This document shows positions 32,962 through 44,516 of a stretch of DNA of 64,000 nucleotides, piece by piece. Source of the stretch: Annona cherimola (lineage: Eukaryota; Streptophyta; Magnoliopsida; Magnoliales; Annonaceae); contig CM059975.1 of assembly GCA_030490835.1 (NCBI GenBank), positions 35,620,133-35,684,132 of the forward strand, given 5' to 3'. The position numbers and the translations under genes are program-made. The notes beneath the pieces were generated by a model. It did not search any database. It saw only the letters and a list, made by a program, of their open reading frames with translations, and was not told the origin of the DNA. Positions within the stretch are counted from its first letter, which is position 1; each line of letters begins with the position of its first letter.

Positions 32962-35751
32962 TGATATAAACCAAGTATTTGTTGTTAAGAGTACTATGAT
33001 AATCAATTTAATTAAATTAACTAAAATACATTAAAGCTAACACTATGTAGAATATATTGTAAAATAATGGAGAATTGTGTTGAATCCACAAAGAGATAAT
33101 AAAAATTTGAATTGTTACAAAAGTGCTAAAATTAACAACCAATGATTTACAAATAACTTTGAAATTACAAATTATAAGTTAATTAAAACCGATTGAAAGT
33201 AAAGCAATTCAAAATAAATAGTCTAAGAATTACCATAACATTAAAGCAAATTAAATCTAATTTTAACATTATAAAGCAAAATGTAAAGAAAATCTAATGG
33301 AAAAACTTAAATGAAAGCCATTTAACCTAACGAAGGCATTAAAGGAATCACATAAATCGAACTTTACAACGTAATAAAAACTACAACTGCAAATAAACAA
33401 AAATAAGCTTTATTTACTCCAAAGTGAGGATTGATCTACAAGAGCTATATTTTCCTCTTGAGCATGCCACTTAGAGCCCTTGGTGGTGTCCCACTAGCTT
33501 GGTGGGGCCCTCTATTTGTAGAGGGGCAATGGTGGGAGACTTTGCAATGCATTGATGTGGGATTCTGTGCTGCTTGACAGTGTAAGTACAGCTGATGCCT
33601 ACTTTTTCTTAACTCTTGCCTTCAAAGTCTCGGACTCTGGTTCAATACACCCGGGTGTACTTCACCTCTTTTTTCTTATTTTTTTTTGAAAATTTTTTTA
33701 CACGACTGTTAATCTAAGTCTATTTAACATATGTATAAATTTTTATAATTTTTTGAGATTTTTAGATATTTTTTTTGAATTTTTTAAAATCAGTGGCATT
33801 TTTAGTAATTTTAAATTACTAAAAATGCCACTGATTTTAAAAAAATCAGAAAAAAATGTCTAAAAATATTTAAAAAGGGTAAAATTTTATACACATGTTA
33901 AATAGACTTAGATTAACATTTTCATAAAAAAAAGTTTGAAAAAAAATTAAAAAAAATGGGTAAAGTACACCCGGGTGCATTGAACCAGGGTCCCAAAGTC
34001 TCTCCTTGTTCAGGTACGGGCAGTGAGTCATGCTGCTGTAATTTCTGTAATGGTTTGATGTTGATTTTTAGAATTTTCCAATGGCTGCTCAAGAGTTGCA
34101 TTAATGGATGATTTGTTGCTATCAAATAAATAGGAACGGCTGCCATAAGATGTTGCTTGGCCAGACCTGGATGATTGATGGTGGTCGGATCGTGGAATTA
34201 GCAAAGGGCTCATAGCAGCTGCTGAATTTTGAGTTTAGAATATGGGGCTGTTGGTGCAGACGATCACTGGTTTTCGGCTGAAATTTTGATGGCTGTCAGT
34301 CTGAAATCGCCACCATTGGCTGAATTTGTACCTGCCGATGATTGAGCATTTGGTGGTTGTGATTGGTGAAATTTGATTTCACGGATTCTGCTATGAAAAT
34401 CATAGGAGCTTGGGACTGGAAAATGGGTCTTTTTTCATTTATTTTGCAGGGAAGAGGAGGGCAGGCTATAACAGGTAGCCGTTGCCACTGTAATTTTGGG
34501 CACCGGGATGTAGAATTTAATGTAGATGGAATTAATGGTGGATGACGAGCTTGTTGTAGCTGGGATTAGGCGGTGATTTCTAAAACTTACTGTCATGGTA
34601 GATAAGATGGGGGTCTGGCCGCTTACCGCTATCAGAAGTCAGCGTTTTGCCAAAATTTCTAGTCGGGGCTTGAATCAATAGAGGTGTAAAGGGCGGTGCG
34701 GTAGAATCTGAATTCAATAGAGGGTTGTGATTACACAATTGCCGGCGTTTATTTTTGCAAGTAAAGGCGGTGTTGTTGGCTTGAAGGTTTGATGGCAGCC
34801 GAAGTTTGGCGGCGAAAATGGGGACAGAAGTACTCGGCGCTACTCTAAATGAATTGGGGCTTCTTATGGGAATGGTCGGCTGCATATTGCGGTGGCTAGA
34901 AGCTGCTACTAACGACGTTGACTGATAAGTTGTGCTTGCAGTTGCCGAAGCATGGATGGAAGCAGGTTATTGGTGGTCTTTCTAAAATTGACTGGACATC
35001 TCTGCTACTATTAATGGGTGAAGTTAGCGAAGAAGAAAGGGCTGCAATGAGGTGGGTTCAGCAGCTCAGGGAAGTGCTGGGCAGCCATGGCTGCCGCTTT
35101 GATGGTTTTGGGAAGATTGAGCACCAAATTGGTGCTCCGATGGTGTACATTAATCTGTATACTAGCAGCAAATATTTAGCCAGTCCAAGCCATTTGTTCA
35201 TAAAAAAAATTATTATTTTAATAGGCTATTGTATTGCATAAATTATTTTAAATCTAGTTATTTTTTTCATGAAATTTCATGCCTAAATAATGCATATTCA
35301 TCTATTCCATGCCCCTTTCTTTGAAATATCATCGTGAATTATTAAAATATTTATAATTTTATCTTGAATCATTTAAAAAGGATATCAAATTCTTTAAGCT
35401 TATATATATGATTTCATTTTACCACAAAATATATTTTACCATTATATTTTATATTATAAAATTGCTCATTTTGTACTTTTTATAAGGAACGTGTATATGT
35501 ATGATTTATCTCATTAAAATTTTATATAAATTGATCCCAAATAAGCACATAAATATTCTTAATCATTTTAGCCCATTCAATCCTTTTAACATTTCTACTT
35601 TAATGAAATAATGAAAAATGACCTACTTCATAGCAAATATAGAAGTTTCATAAAAATATGATTTTCAAGGATTTTCACATAAAACCTATATTTAATTAGC
35701 TCTTTTTATATTTAAAAGTGTGATTTTAATAATAAAACATGCGACTTATCA
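32962..35751 (-). repeat. Gypsy 5' LTR
   Basis: On the minus strand it runs from TGATAAGTCGCATG (35751) to 'ggtttatatca' (32962), 2790 bp including a 362-bp MITE. Both ends match those of the solo LTR 55609-60006 (TGATAAATCGCA and 'gtttgcatca'). The GC-richer middle (33990-35170) has short open frames without domains and is probably U3/leader DNA. Confidence 0.7.
33632..33993. mobile_element. Palindromic MITE, Mutator-type, intact
   Basis: A 362-bp foldback element with almost no loop. The left end is GGACTCTGGTTCAATACACC; the right end in reverse is GGACCCTGGTTCAATGCACC. A 9-bp TSD, CAAAGTCTC, is present at 33623-33631 and 33994-34002, the length made by Mutator-like transposases. The centre is the palindrome around 'taattttaaatta' near 33808-33822. 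It has no ORF. Each arm carries a CACCCGGGTG palindrome near its tip. Confidence 0.88.
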
Positions 35752-36145
35752 ATTATTGATTGTTAATTGGAGGTAAAATTGCATTAAAACTTAGTAAATA
35801 GACAGATTGTCAAGAATCTGACTAAGTGGTTAGGTTGATATCAGAAAGGCTAAATCAACCTTGTTAAGGTCAACTAAACTCTTCCTAGGTCGATTTGGGG
35901 TCGCAACATAGGGTTTAAGTCAACCCCAACGCACAACAAATTCGCATTCCTTCCGTTTTTCTTTTCTCTTGTTTTCTGCCTCTTCCCCTTATTCTTTCTT
36001 GCATACTTGCTATATTTTCCTCTTCCTAAGCTCTCACACTCCATTTCAATCCCAAGTGCTTTCTCCATCATTTCTTTGAGTTTTATCCTCATTCATATCC
36101 ATGAAACCCAAAGCATCCTTTGAGCTTTATCCTCATTCATAATCC
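35752..36145. other. Gene-free stretch upstream of env-like gene
   Basis: Spacer between the Gypsy LTR and the env-like pseudogene. C/T-rich at 35945-36080. Probably part of the older Copia element that owns the env-like gene, but pol is not recognisable. Confidence 0.4.
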
Positions 36146-36327
36146 ATGGCACCTGAAGCATCATTTGACCAAGCTGACAAAGAGAAGGAGGTGATCTCCT
36201 CTTCTATGCCTTCTCAGGAAGACCACAATCAATGATAAAGAGGCCACATCTAGAAGCAACATCATTTCAACCCTCTCACTCTTTCCAGGTTAGATTTGAG
36301 GATAGCAATCCTTTAATCCCTACCTCT
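36146..36327 (+). pseudogene. Env-like gene of the older Copia element, part 1
   Basis: Possible start ATG 36146 (MAPEASFDQADKEKEV). A TGA follows after 'QEDHNQ', and the frame then reads on as 'EATSFQPSHSFQVRFEDSNP'. It breaks off at CCTCT (36323-36327), the target duplication of the solo LTR, and continues at 38051. The protein resembles the plant 'putative transposon protein' domain found in env-like ORFs downstream of Copia or Gypsy pol. Its function is unknown, and an envelope role is only a convention of naming. Two better-preserved relatives lie at 38906 and 44517. Confidence 0.6.
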
Positions 36328-38050
36328 TGTTGGTCCCGAGTTAATGGCAAAACCCAAGAGGGGAGGGGTGAATTGGGTATTTTAAAATTTATAACTTAAA
36401 CAAAAACTTAACCCCGGATTAATCTAGTCCCCTTAATGAAGAAACGAAATGGAAAGCAATATAATGTAGAGAGCAGATAAATAAATCAAACACACAAGAT
36501 TTTTATAGTGGTTCGGGCAACCTCCCTACTCCACTCTTCCAAGCTCACACTCCTTGTGACTTGGGTTCCACTATTGTATTCTCTCAATACAATTAGAGAC
36601 ACTGCTCTCTTCTAGATTCTAGCTCTAGGGGGCGTATAACACACTGCTCAATTAGGTGATGAGTCTCACTCCAATCACACACTACTTAGCATACACTTGA
36701 TCCTGGTTCTTCAAACTAGATCAAGTTCAATCACAAATAAATGAAACAACAAAGAATTTACACTTTACAGATGTGTAGCAACAATTAGGCGCAGAGAAGA
36801 ACTTGAAGAGTTGGCTTTGAAGATTCTGAAATGAAGCTCTTGCAGTTTGAGATGGAGTTCTTCTTCTTTGAGTGGCTTGATCTCTTTTGAGCTCTTGAAT
36901 GTAGTAGTTAAGCACACTTAATGATTTCAGCTACTTCCCTCGTCCACCATGAATGCTATTTATAATTTTGGAGGGAATCCGAACGTTAGAGGGTAGGTGG
37001 CGCGCATTTAATGCGCCAACGTTCGAATAAATTCCAACCGTTGTGACCCAAGTCGCATGTGGAGTCGACTTGGCCTACGACTTGGCTTCCAAGTCGCACC
37101 TGGAGTCGACCTCGTGTGCGACTCCAGTTCTTCAGAGTTCCAAGTCCGAGTCTGGGTCAACTTGGCCTTCAGTCTTCAACTCAAGTCGATCCTGGAGTCG
37201 ACTTGGGTTGCGACTTGGCTTGGTCTTTTGCAAAAACACCTTGATCTTCTTGAACTGGCTTGAACTTTGTAAAATTGGTCTTCATGATGGGTAGAGCTTC
37301 ATTTGGAATAAGCTTGAAGATTAGTCTTTGGACTTGATAGACTTGATTTGAACTTTGAATATGAATCTTAGCTTTTGATCTTCAAGAAACTTCAGTTGCT
37401 TTTTGAGAATGAACTTTGCATCCTATTTGGATTTGATAAAGTCCAAATGGATCCTTGGAATAAGCTTGAAACTTCAATCTTCAAGTCTGAACTCCTCAAG
37501 TCGAAGTTGGAGTCGACCTCGTCTGCGACTTTGCCCAAGTCGCACCTGGAGTCGACTTGGCCTGGGACTTCGTTATGTTCGTTTCCACTTTTTCAATTCT
37601 GGATACTTCAAGTCGATGCTGGAGTCGACTTCGTCTGCGACTTGATTTCCTGAGTCGCACCTGGAGTCGACTTGGCTTGCGACTTCGTTATGTCCGTTTC
37701 CACTTTTCAATTCTGGATACTTCAAGTCGATGCTGGAGTCGACTTCGTCTGCGACTTGATTTCCTAAGTCGCACCTGGAGTCGACTTGGCCTGCGACTTC
37801 ACTTGCTTGTTTTCTATTTTCAAAGCTATCTTCCTTTTGCCATTTGAAGTCGCTTGTGAAGTCGACTTAGGTATCGACTTCACCCCAAGTCGAAGTCCAA
37901 GTCGACTTGGTAATCGACTTGACTTCTGTGTTTTCCTTAAACACTTGGCAAACTCATTAGTACACTATTTATACTCAAATTTAGTCTTTGTTTAATCATC
38001 AAAACTTATGCTTTGTTCAATTTTTTTTGTTTGGAACATTGTTTCCAACA
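36328..38050 (-). repeat. Solo Copia LTR (family A), minus strand
   Basis: 1723 bp, from TGTTGGTCCCGAG (36328) to GTTTCCAACA (38050) on the plus strand, the reverse of the family A LTR. TSD CCTCT at 36323-36327 and 38051-38055. No internal sequence. GTCGAC minisatellite at 37040-37920 with a repeated block of about 120 bp (37600-37710 and 37715-37800). It splits the env-like gene. Confidence 0.93.
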
Positions 38051-38487
38051 CCTCTCACCATGACAAAGAGGAAATTAGAGAAGAACATGAAGAGGAAGAA
38101 GTTATAACAAGTAGGAAAAGGGATAAACTTAAATTGAAGAAGGCAATGGTGGAAATTCTAGTTGGATACTTTAAAAACCCCACTCAACGTAGGAGGTTTT
38201 ACGAATCTTTTTATGCTAAGTTAGTTTTTATCCCTAAGAGTATTGGCTTCTAATTTTTAAGAGAATATGAGTTTGACAAATAAACATGCTTAATTTCCAA
38301 AGGTGGGCAATCTTTTGAAGGAAAAGCATAATATATATTCGAACCTTCCACTAAAATTTTACTATAGTTGAAGTAATGATGACTATATAGCCTTTTTGAA
38401 GGGAGTAGAAATGAGATTAGGTTTTAGCCAACATCGTGCATGTGCTCAAATAGGGTCAATTCTTGGAGCTCCAAGTGACGAAGAATT
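38051..38487 (+). pseudogene. Env-like gene of the older Copia element, part 2
   Basis: Continues the frame of 36146-36327: 'HHDKEEIREEHEEEEV' (acidic), a basic 'SRKRDKLKLKK', then 'RRRFYESFYAKLVFIPKSI', which aligns with 'SRFYKSFYERKIFVPKIID' at 38985. A stop follows, then frames with decay, and finally 'GVEMRLGFSQHRACAQIGSI' and 'LGAPSDEEF', aligning with 'GKELNLGIGSTNHRESAIHR' in the relative. The gene is cut at GAATT (38483-38487) by the tandem Copia cluster and resumes at 47945. Confidence 0.7.
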
Positions 38488-38756
38488 TGTTGGAATCAAT
38501 GGCAAATTAAGCAAAATCTATATTTTGATGATTAACAACTCAATTTGAGATTATTTTGGGTACTAATGTAGTTTGTTAAACTTGGTTAAAGGCTAAAAAC
38601 TTAAAATTCAGAACCTGGCAGACCAAGTCGCAAAGCCAAGTCGACTTAGCCATCAACTTGAGTGAAGTTGATACCCAAGTGACTTCCAGATCGACTTTAA
38701 GTGACAAAACCTTCCAGCGTTGAATTTGAAAGCCAAGACAGGAGAAGCCTCGCAGA
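38488..38756 (+). repeat. Partial LTR 1 of the tandem cluster
   Basis: Starts TGTTGGAATCAATGGC like LTR 2 (40671) and follows LTR 3 through 'ccttccagcgttgaatttga' to about 38752, where similarity stops in a minisatellite unit. Confidence 0.8.
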
Positions 38757-38905
38757 CAACGAACTCCATCAAAACGGGTTCCGGAAGAGGCCTCCACTAT
38801 GTGGGACGCCGCGTGAGATTCCGCGAGGCCAATCCGTCGTTGTCCGCAACTTGACAAGCCAATTTAGAATCTGGATCCAGCAGCGAGACTTCGTCGGCTG
38901 CAAAT
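38757..38905. other. GC-rich insert of unknown origin in LTR 1
   Basis: About 150 bp with a composition unlike its surroundings and absent from LTRs 2 and 3. The minus strand is open across it and reads 'LFAADEVSLLDPDSKLACQV' and 'ADNDGLASRNLTRRP' before a stop at 38797. I do not recognise this peptide. It may be a captured piece of host gene, or filler DNA at a deletion junction. Confidence 0.45.
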
Positions 38906-40320
38906 AGGTAGGGTACACCTACACATAAGGGACAAGTGTTAAAGTGCCAATGACATACTTCAGAATCGAGCGGGAACACAGCAGGTTCTATAAAAGTTTT
39001 TATGAACGTAAGATTTTTGTTCCCAAGATCATTGATTTCAAGTTCCTTCGTGATTACGAGTTTGGAATTGAGGAGTTATTGGACTTTCAAGGATGGACAG
39101 GGCTACCAAAAGCCGATGATAAAGTATACCCTGATTTAACCAGAGTTTTCTACTATTTATGGGATCATACATTACGTTTGTAAAAGGAAAGGAACTAAAT
39201 TTGGGAATTGGGAGTACAAATCACAGAGAAAGTGCAATCCACCGAATTGCACACATACTAGATGTTCCCGAGGCAGATGAAAGTATTCCTGAAGGGTTGT
39301 TACTTACACAAATGTACAACCAGTTGAAGAAGAGCAACAAATATCATCCGAAAATCAAATTCCTCCATTATATGGATTTATCTCCTAGACTAAGGGTTCT
39401 ACGGCTTTTGATTGCTCATTGTATTTACCCAAAGGGAAGAGGTCGAAACCAATTGAACCCGCAAGAGGCCGAGATATTTTGGAAAATGGATAATCGGGTC
39501 AAGGTTAGCTTGCCTGCTTTGTTATTGGAAGCGTTAGCTTCAAAGAAAGATAATCCACGAGGCGTGCTACCCTATGGGATGTGGATCATCAGGATCATGC
39601 ACTATCTTGGTGTCGACTTAGATGGGGAGATATTTGAAGTCTTAAAGGCCACAAATGCTATAAATAGGGCTTTATTAACTTGAATGAAGATAAATTTGGA
39701 GGAATTCAGGGCAGAAAGGATTAGGGAAAGGATGGGACCAGCCCAACTTGAAGCGGAGGATGCTCAGCCTGAGGGGGACCAGCCACCTTAATCTTCGCAG
39801 CAGGAGGCGACTCCGTCTCCACCACTGGCAGCACCAGCAAAGCCCATATCGCCACAGTCACATGGCTCGTGCTCTCCAAGAGGAACATAGATTCTCGATA
39901 CCCATCCACACTCACCGACCTGGGCTACCTTCGTCAATGCTATAAGGGAACACCTTGAGCAAATGGAAGACTGGCTCACGTCACAGTTGGTCGAAATTCA
40001 CGGCGATAATGGAGATGCACACTCGCCAGGACAAGATGGATCGTGAACTGCGCACAATCAAGTACAGACTTGCGTCGGGAAGCAGTCGAGGGCGTCCAGT
40101 TCCGAGTCTGCCTAATATTGATCGATACTTCGATGAATCCGTTAGAGCTGAACCCACCGTTCAGCCTCTCTCATCCATTTATTCATCCCCTCATATCCAG
40201 ACTATCCCACCTAGTTGTCATCCATCATACCCAATCTCCGCTTTTCAATTTGCTAAATCCCGATTTTTCTATCTCCTTTTTTATTCCTTAACAAAAGGGA
40301 GGAGAGATTTGAGTTTTTAG
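38906..40320 (+). pseudogene. Env-like gene, copy 1 of the cluster
   Basis: The best-preserved env-like copy. 38944-39183 reads 'SRFYKSFYERKIFVPKIID', 'LRDYEFGIEELLDFQGW' and 'VYPDLTRVFYYLWDHT'. After a frame change 39159-39683 reads 'GKELNLGIGSTNHRESAIHR', 'FLHYMDLSPRLRVLRLLIAH', 'LLLEALASKKDNPRG' and 'MHYLGVDLDGEIFEVLKAT', ending in TGA after 'NRALLT'. Further frames carry a Pro/Ser-rich part and 'HTRQDKMDRELRTIKYRL', a possible coiled coil. It resembles the plant transposon-protein domain in env-like ORFs. I see no signal peptide or membrane segment, so an envelope role is doubtful. Two or more frameshifts make it a pseudogene. Downstream lie a polypurine tract and LTR 2. Confidence 0.75.
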
Positions 40321-40656
40321 GTTAGTTTGCTTTCATGGGTTGGGTAGTATGTACATGTAGGTCATTTTTCATTTTCATGTCTCACATTGTATTAAATTCT
40401 CGGTTATATGTATATGACATGAGTTTTTTTATTGAATTGCAATGGTTGAATGTATATGACATGTGTTTCTAATTGAATTGCAATGGTTGAATCTATACGA
40501 CATGTGTTTTGTATGTATTTGCAATTATGTGCTGATTTCATTAACTTTGGAACGCAATGCAAATGAAATATGTATGTCCTAAGCGCCGAAACAAAGATGA
40601 AATATTATTTTCAAAGTAAATGAAAGGTATAACTCAAATTGATTTTGTCAATTATC

Positions 40657-40669
40657 AAAAAGGGGAAGA
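40657..40669 (+). promoter_or_regulatory. Polypurine tract before LTR 2
   Basis: 'aaaaaggggaaga' directly upstream of TGTTGGAATC at 40671. Confidence 0.85.
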
Positions 40670-40670
40670 T

Positions 40671-41909
40671 TGTTGGAATCAATGGCAAATTAAGCAAAAT
40701 TCATGTTGTGATGATTAACAACTCAATTTGAGTACTAATGTGGTTTGCTAAAATTGGTTAAAGGCTAAAACTTAGATTTCAGAACCTAGCAGACCAAGTC
40801 GCAAAGCCAAGTCAACTTAGCCATCAACTTGAGTAAAGTCGATACCCAAGTCGACCTCAAGATCGATACCCAGTCACATGCCAAGTTCTAAGTTTAAGCA
40901 TTTAAGATCAAGGGTATTATTAGAAGAACAAGATATGAGATGAATAACAAGCAACCAAGATCGCTTTCAAAGAAATCCAAGTTCCATCATGTGCATACAG
41001 AAAGTGAAGTCGTACCCGAAGTCAACTTCACCTGCGACTTGGGTCAGGTCCATGACCAAGTCGACCTGAAGTGGAACTTGAAGACATGTTGGAGACCGAA
41101 GTTGAAATCGAAGTCGACTCCAGTCTGCAACTTGGGTGAAGCCGCATCCGAAGTCGACTCCACATGCGACTTGGGTCGCAACGGTCCGAAAAATTCGAGC
41201 GTTGGCGCATTAAATGCGCTCCACCTACCTCCAAACGTTCGAATTTACTCCACCATTATAAAAGAGCATTCAAGAGGATGTGGTAGAAGTTAGAGAAAAT
41301 ATTCACTGTGTTCATCTTCCACCCTCTCAAAGCATTAAGTGATCTACACCAACTTCAAGTGAAGAACTTTGCTCCAACTTGCTGAAAGCTACATCGCTAA
41401 TCAAATCATTCTCTTTACAAGTTCTTCCACGAGCTGAAACCTGCCTACACAACTTGTAAAGTATAGTTGCTCTTATTTGATTCATTATTTATATTTGATA
41501 CTTGGTTTGATATTGGAGATTGGAACTAAGTGAAAGCAAAGTAGCGTTGTGACTTGAGTTTGACTCATCACCTACTTATGCTGTGTTTTGTGCAAGCTCC
41601 CTAGAACTGGAATCTAGAAGAGAGCTGCTGCTCTAGTTGTATTTGACAATACATTAGTGGAACCCAAGTCATAACGGATGTGAGCTTGGAAGAGTATAGT
41701 AGGGAAGGTTGCCGAACCACTATAAAATCTGTGTCTATTACTGCGGCTTGTTTATCTACTTTTATTTATTTATTTCTCTCCATATTCTTTGCTTGTTTCA
41801 TTAAGGGGATTAAACTAAACAGGGAAAAATTTTCTGTTTAAGTAAAAATTTTAAAATACCTAATTCACCCCTTCCCTCTTAGGTAATAACCATAAACTCG
41901 GGACCAACA
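40671..41909 (+). repeat. LTR 2 of the tandem cluster (shared, shortened)
   Basis: 1239 bp, TGTTGGAATC to GGGACCAACA. A polypurine tract precedes it and a primer site follows, so it ends one unit and starts the next. Compared with LTR 3 it lacks about 400 bp between 'agatcgatacccagtcac' (40860) and 'catttaagatcaaggg', most of the minisatellite. Confidence 0.88.
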
Positions 41910-41911
41910 AG

Positions 41912-41923
41912 TAGTATCAAAGT
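41912..41923 (+). promoter_or_regulatory. Primer-binding site of the cluster, degenerate
   Basis: 'tagtatcaaagt' in place of TGGTATCAGAGC, 2 bp after LTR 2. Confidence 0.75.
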
Positions 41924-41957
41924 AGGTCTTTGAGTTTAAACCAAAGAGATCTTATAA

Positions 41958-43690
41958 ATGGCATCCCAGCAAACTTCCACCCCTGCATTTACCGAAGGCC
42001 AATCATTCACAAGGCCACCTCTATTTGATGGGAGTAACTTCAGTTACTGGAAGTTGAGAATAAAATAATTAATCATGGCTACAAATATAGATTCTTGGAT
42101 TGCTATCCACGATAGTGTTGTGTTGCCTATTAATGAAAGAGCCTTCATATGGTCCGAGGAGGAAGTTAGAACTGTCAAAAGCAACGCAAAAGCCATTAAC
42201 TCTCTCTTTTGTGCACTAATGGCATCCGAATATAATAGGGTATCCTCTTGTCAAACCGCCAAAGAAATATTGGATACACTCACATCTATTTATGAGGAAA
42301 CTTCTCAAGTCCAAGGGACGAGAATAAACATTTTGATTGGAGAGCTAGAAAGCTTTAAAATACTTGAGACCAAAAATATTTTAGAAATGTTTGCTAGATT
42401 CTCTAAAATTACTAATGCCTTGAAAGGTCTGGGGAAAGCTATTTCTGAATCTAAGCAGGTTATGAAGATACTAAGAGTGCTACTCGAATCATGGACACCT
42501 TAATGATCACGACCATTGAGGAAGCAAAGGACCTCAACAAGCTACGGCTTGAAGATCTCATAAGCTCACTTATGTCACATGAGTTGATAAAGAGGAGAAA
42601 CGATGAGTAACATAAAGGTAAAAGAGTTATTTTCTTAAAAGCTGCACAAATTTCAGATGACTCCACCTCATTCTCTCAAAACGACGATGAAGAGATAACG
42701 CTACTCACAAGAAGATTCAGAAAATTTGTGAGGAAAGGAAAGAACTTCAAGAGCTCTAAAGAAAGAAATTCAAAGGAGAAAAAGAAGGAAGCTACAAAAT
42801 GCTTCCGGTGTGAAGGAATGAGGCATATGCAAGTCCAATACCCTACACTCCAAGAAAACAAATTAAGGGAACGAAAGAAAAAGAAGGATCGAGGTGAAAA
42901 TAGAAAGTTCCAAAAAGCAAAAGAAAGAAGCATGTACGTCAACGAGGAGACGTCCACAACTTGCAGTTCCTCAAATGAAGAAAATGAGACTGCAAATTGC
43001 GCAATGATCTGTTGCATGGGTATGATGGAGAAAGATTTTAGCCTATGCTTTGCAGCAATAGAAATGTTTGAGGATCAAACCACTTCAATAAACTGCACGA
43101 GTAGTGAAGAGGTAACCTCTAAGCCAAAATCTCTTTCTATTTTCTCTTCCACAAATGAATGTCTCAAATGTGCTAAATTGAAATAACTACAATAAGCCTA
43201 TGATTCATTATATGAGAAAATAAAGAAGTTGGGAAACAAGTTCACAATGAAGAAAAGACAATGTGATGCAGTAATTATTGTGAATGAAAAATTTACGAAA
43301 AAAGTTGACCATTTAACAAATGAAAAGAACACTTTGACAATTGAGGCGGAAAGACTTAAAAAGGAAAATAAATCATTAAATAAATCACTTGCTAAGTTCT
43401 TTAATTGAGGAGAAAGCGTCAAAATGTTTTTGAATATGACCGCCAAAAATAATAAGAGAGGACTTGGGTATTCCACATTTGAGAAGGGAGAAAGTAGCAA
43501 GTCTAATGCTCCAAGGACTTATAAAAACCAAGCAAAACTCATCCATGCTAAACCAAAAATGAACCATGTTGCTTGGACCAAAAGACCAACTTGGGAACCA
43601 ATTACTACATGGATTCCCACTCTAAGACTCCCGAGAGCTTGTAATTTTTGCAACAAGATGGACACAAAGTATATTAATATACAATGAGAA
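41958..43690 (+). pseudogene. Copia gag pseudogene of the cluster
   Basis: ATG 41958 starts MASQQTSTPAFTEGQSFTRP and continues 'FDGSNFSYWKLRIK', then a stop (TAA near 42066). 42075-42503 is open through the UBN2-type region ('VSSCQTAKEILDTL', 'GELESFKILETKNIL'). A frameshift near 42500 moves to the frame of 'TTIEEAKDLNKLRLEDLISS'; 42728-43186 includes the zinc knuckle CFRCEGMRHMQVQY, in which the last Cys is Tyr. The coiled-coil part has stops near 43185 and 43408. 43424-43687 ends with 'ACNFCNKMDTKYINIQ', a second knuckle that has lost its His. About 90% of the length of the family A gag can be followed, but it is inactive. Confidence 0.9.
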
Positions 43691-43799
43691 AATTACATGA
43701 CCTTGGTGCAAAATTGGTTTGAGTTCCTAAGAGTATTGGATTTATGCCTTCAATGGTAGATCAACGTAAATTCCAATGGTTAACTAACCCAAATGGACC

Positions 43800-44516
43800 C
43801 ATAAAATGGGTACCAAAAGGATAAGCTCCAGTTGATCTTATTTTTGCAAGTATGTCTTAAAGCAAAGGCCAACAACATATGGTTTATGAATAGTGGCTGC
43901 TCAAGATATATGACGGGAAAAAAAGGATTGTTCCATAAGATCAAACCGTGTAGCGAAGGAACAGTTGCATTTAGGAACAATGAAAAATATATAATCAAAG
44001 GTAAAGGAAATGTATATGAAAATTCCAATGCATATATTGAGGATGTGCTATTTATTGAAGGACTTAAGCACAGCTTAATGAGTATTAGCCAATTATGTGA
44101 TAAAGGTTATAAAGTTATATTTGAATCTTCTATATGCAATGTATTTGATGATGATTACATAGGTTTTAGTGGCAAAAGATATGAAAATGCATATTTGGTT
44201 TGTCTAGATAAACTTGATGGAAAATGTCTAATAGCCATAAAAAATGATCCATGGATATGACATAAAAGGCTTAGACACATAAATATGTTAACTATTAAAA
44301 TATTATGGAAAAAGAGCTTAGTGGAGGGGTTATCAAAGCTTAAATATGACAAGGACAAGATTTGTAAGGCTTGTCAATTATCCAAGCAACCCAAGATGTC
44401 ATTTTCCACCAAAAAGGAAATTTCAACGACTAGGTCACTTGAACTATTGTATATGGATCTTTATGGGAAAAAGTATGTATTTGTAATTGTTGATGATTTT
44501 TCAAGATTCACATGGA
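43800..44516 (+). pseudogene. Protease and truncated integrase of the cluster
   Basis: Gag ends 'GPIKWVPKG' with TAA at about 43823, then pol runs in another frame from 43832. The protease motif is FMNSGCSRYMTG: the catalytic Asp is Asn. The region 'GLKHSLMSISQLCDKGYKV' and a stop at 44260 follow. Then 'HKRLRHINM' keeps the His that the family A copy lost, 'KACQLSKQPKMSF' follows, and the integrase start has 'LELLYMDLYG' (first catalytic Asp), with part of the usual sequence missing before 'KKYVFVIVDDFSRFTW'. At about 44516 integrase stops and env-like sequence begins; everything from the second catalytic Asp to the end of RNase H is gone. Confidence 0.88.

Larger units (their letters stand above)
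30856..35751 (-). mobile_element. Truncated Gypsy element (Athila/Tat-like)
   Basis: A minus-strand element with one LTR (32962-35751), a tRNA-Asp-like primer site and about 2.1 kb of internal sequence with a gag-like remnant. It is cut at 30856, so no pol or second LTR remains. The LTR is related along its length to the solo LTR at 55609-60006. The group call rests on the primer site, the long LTR and a weak gag resemblance. Confidence 0.6.

Noticed and set aside
34363..35241. Open frames in the GC-richer middle of the Gypsy LTR (also 58246-58672)
   Set aside because: The corresponding frames are not conserved between the two related LTRs and show no domain.
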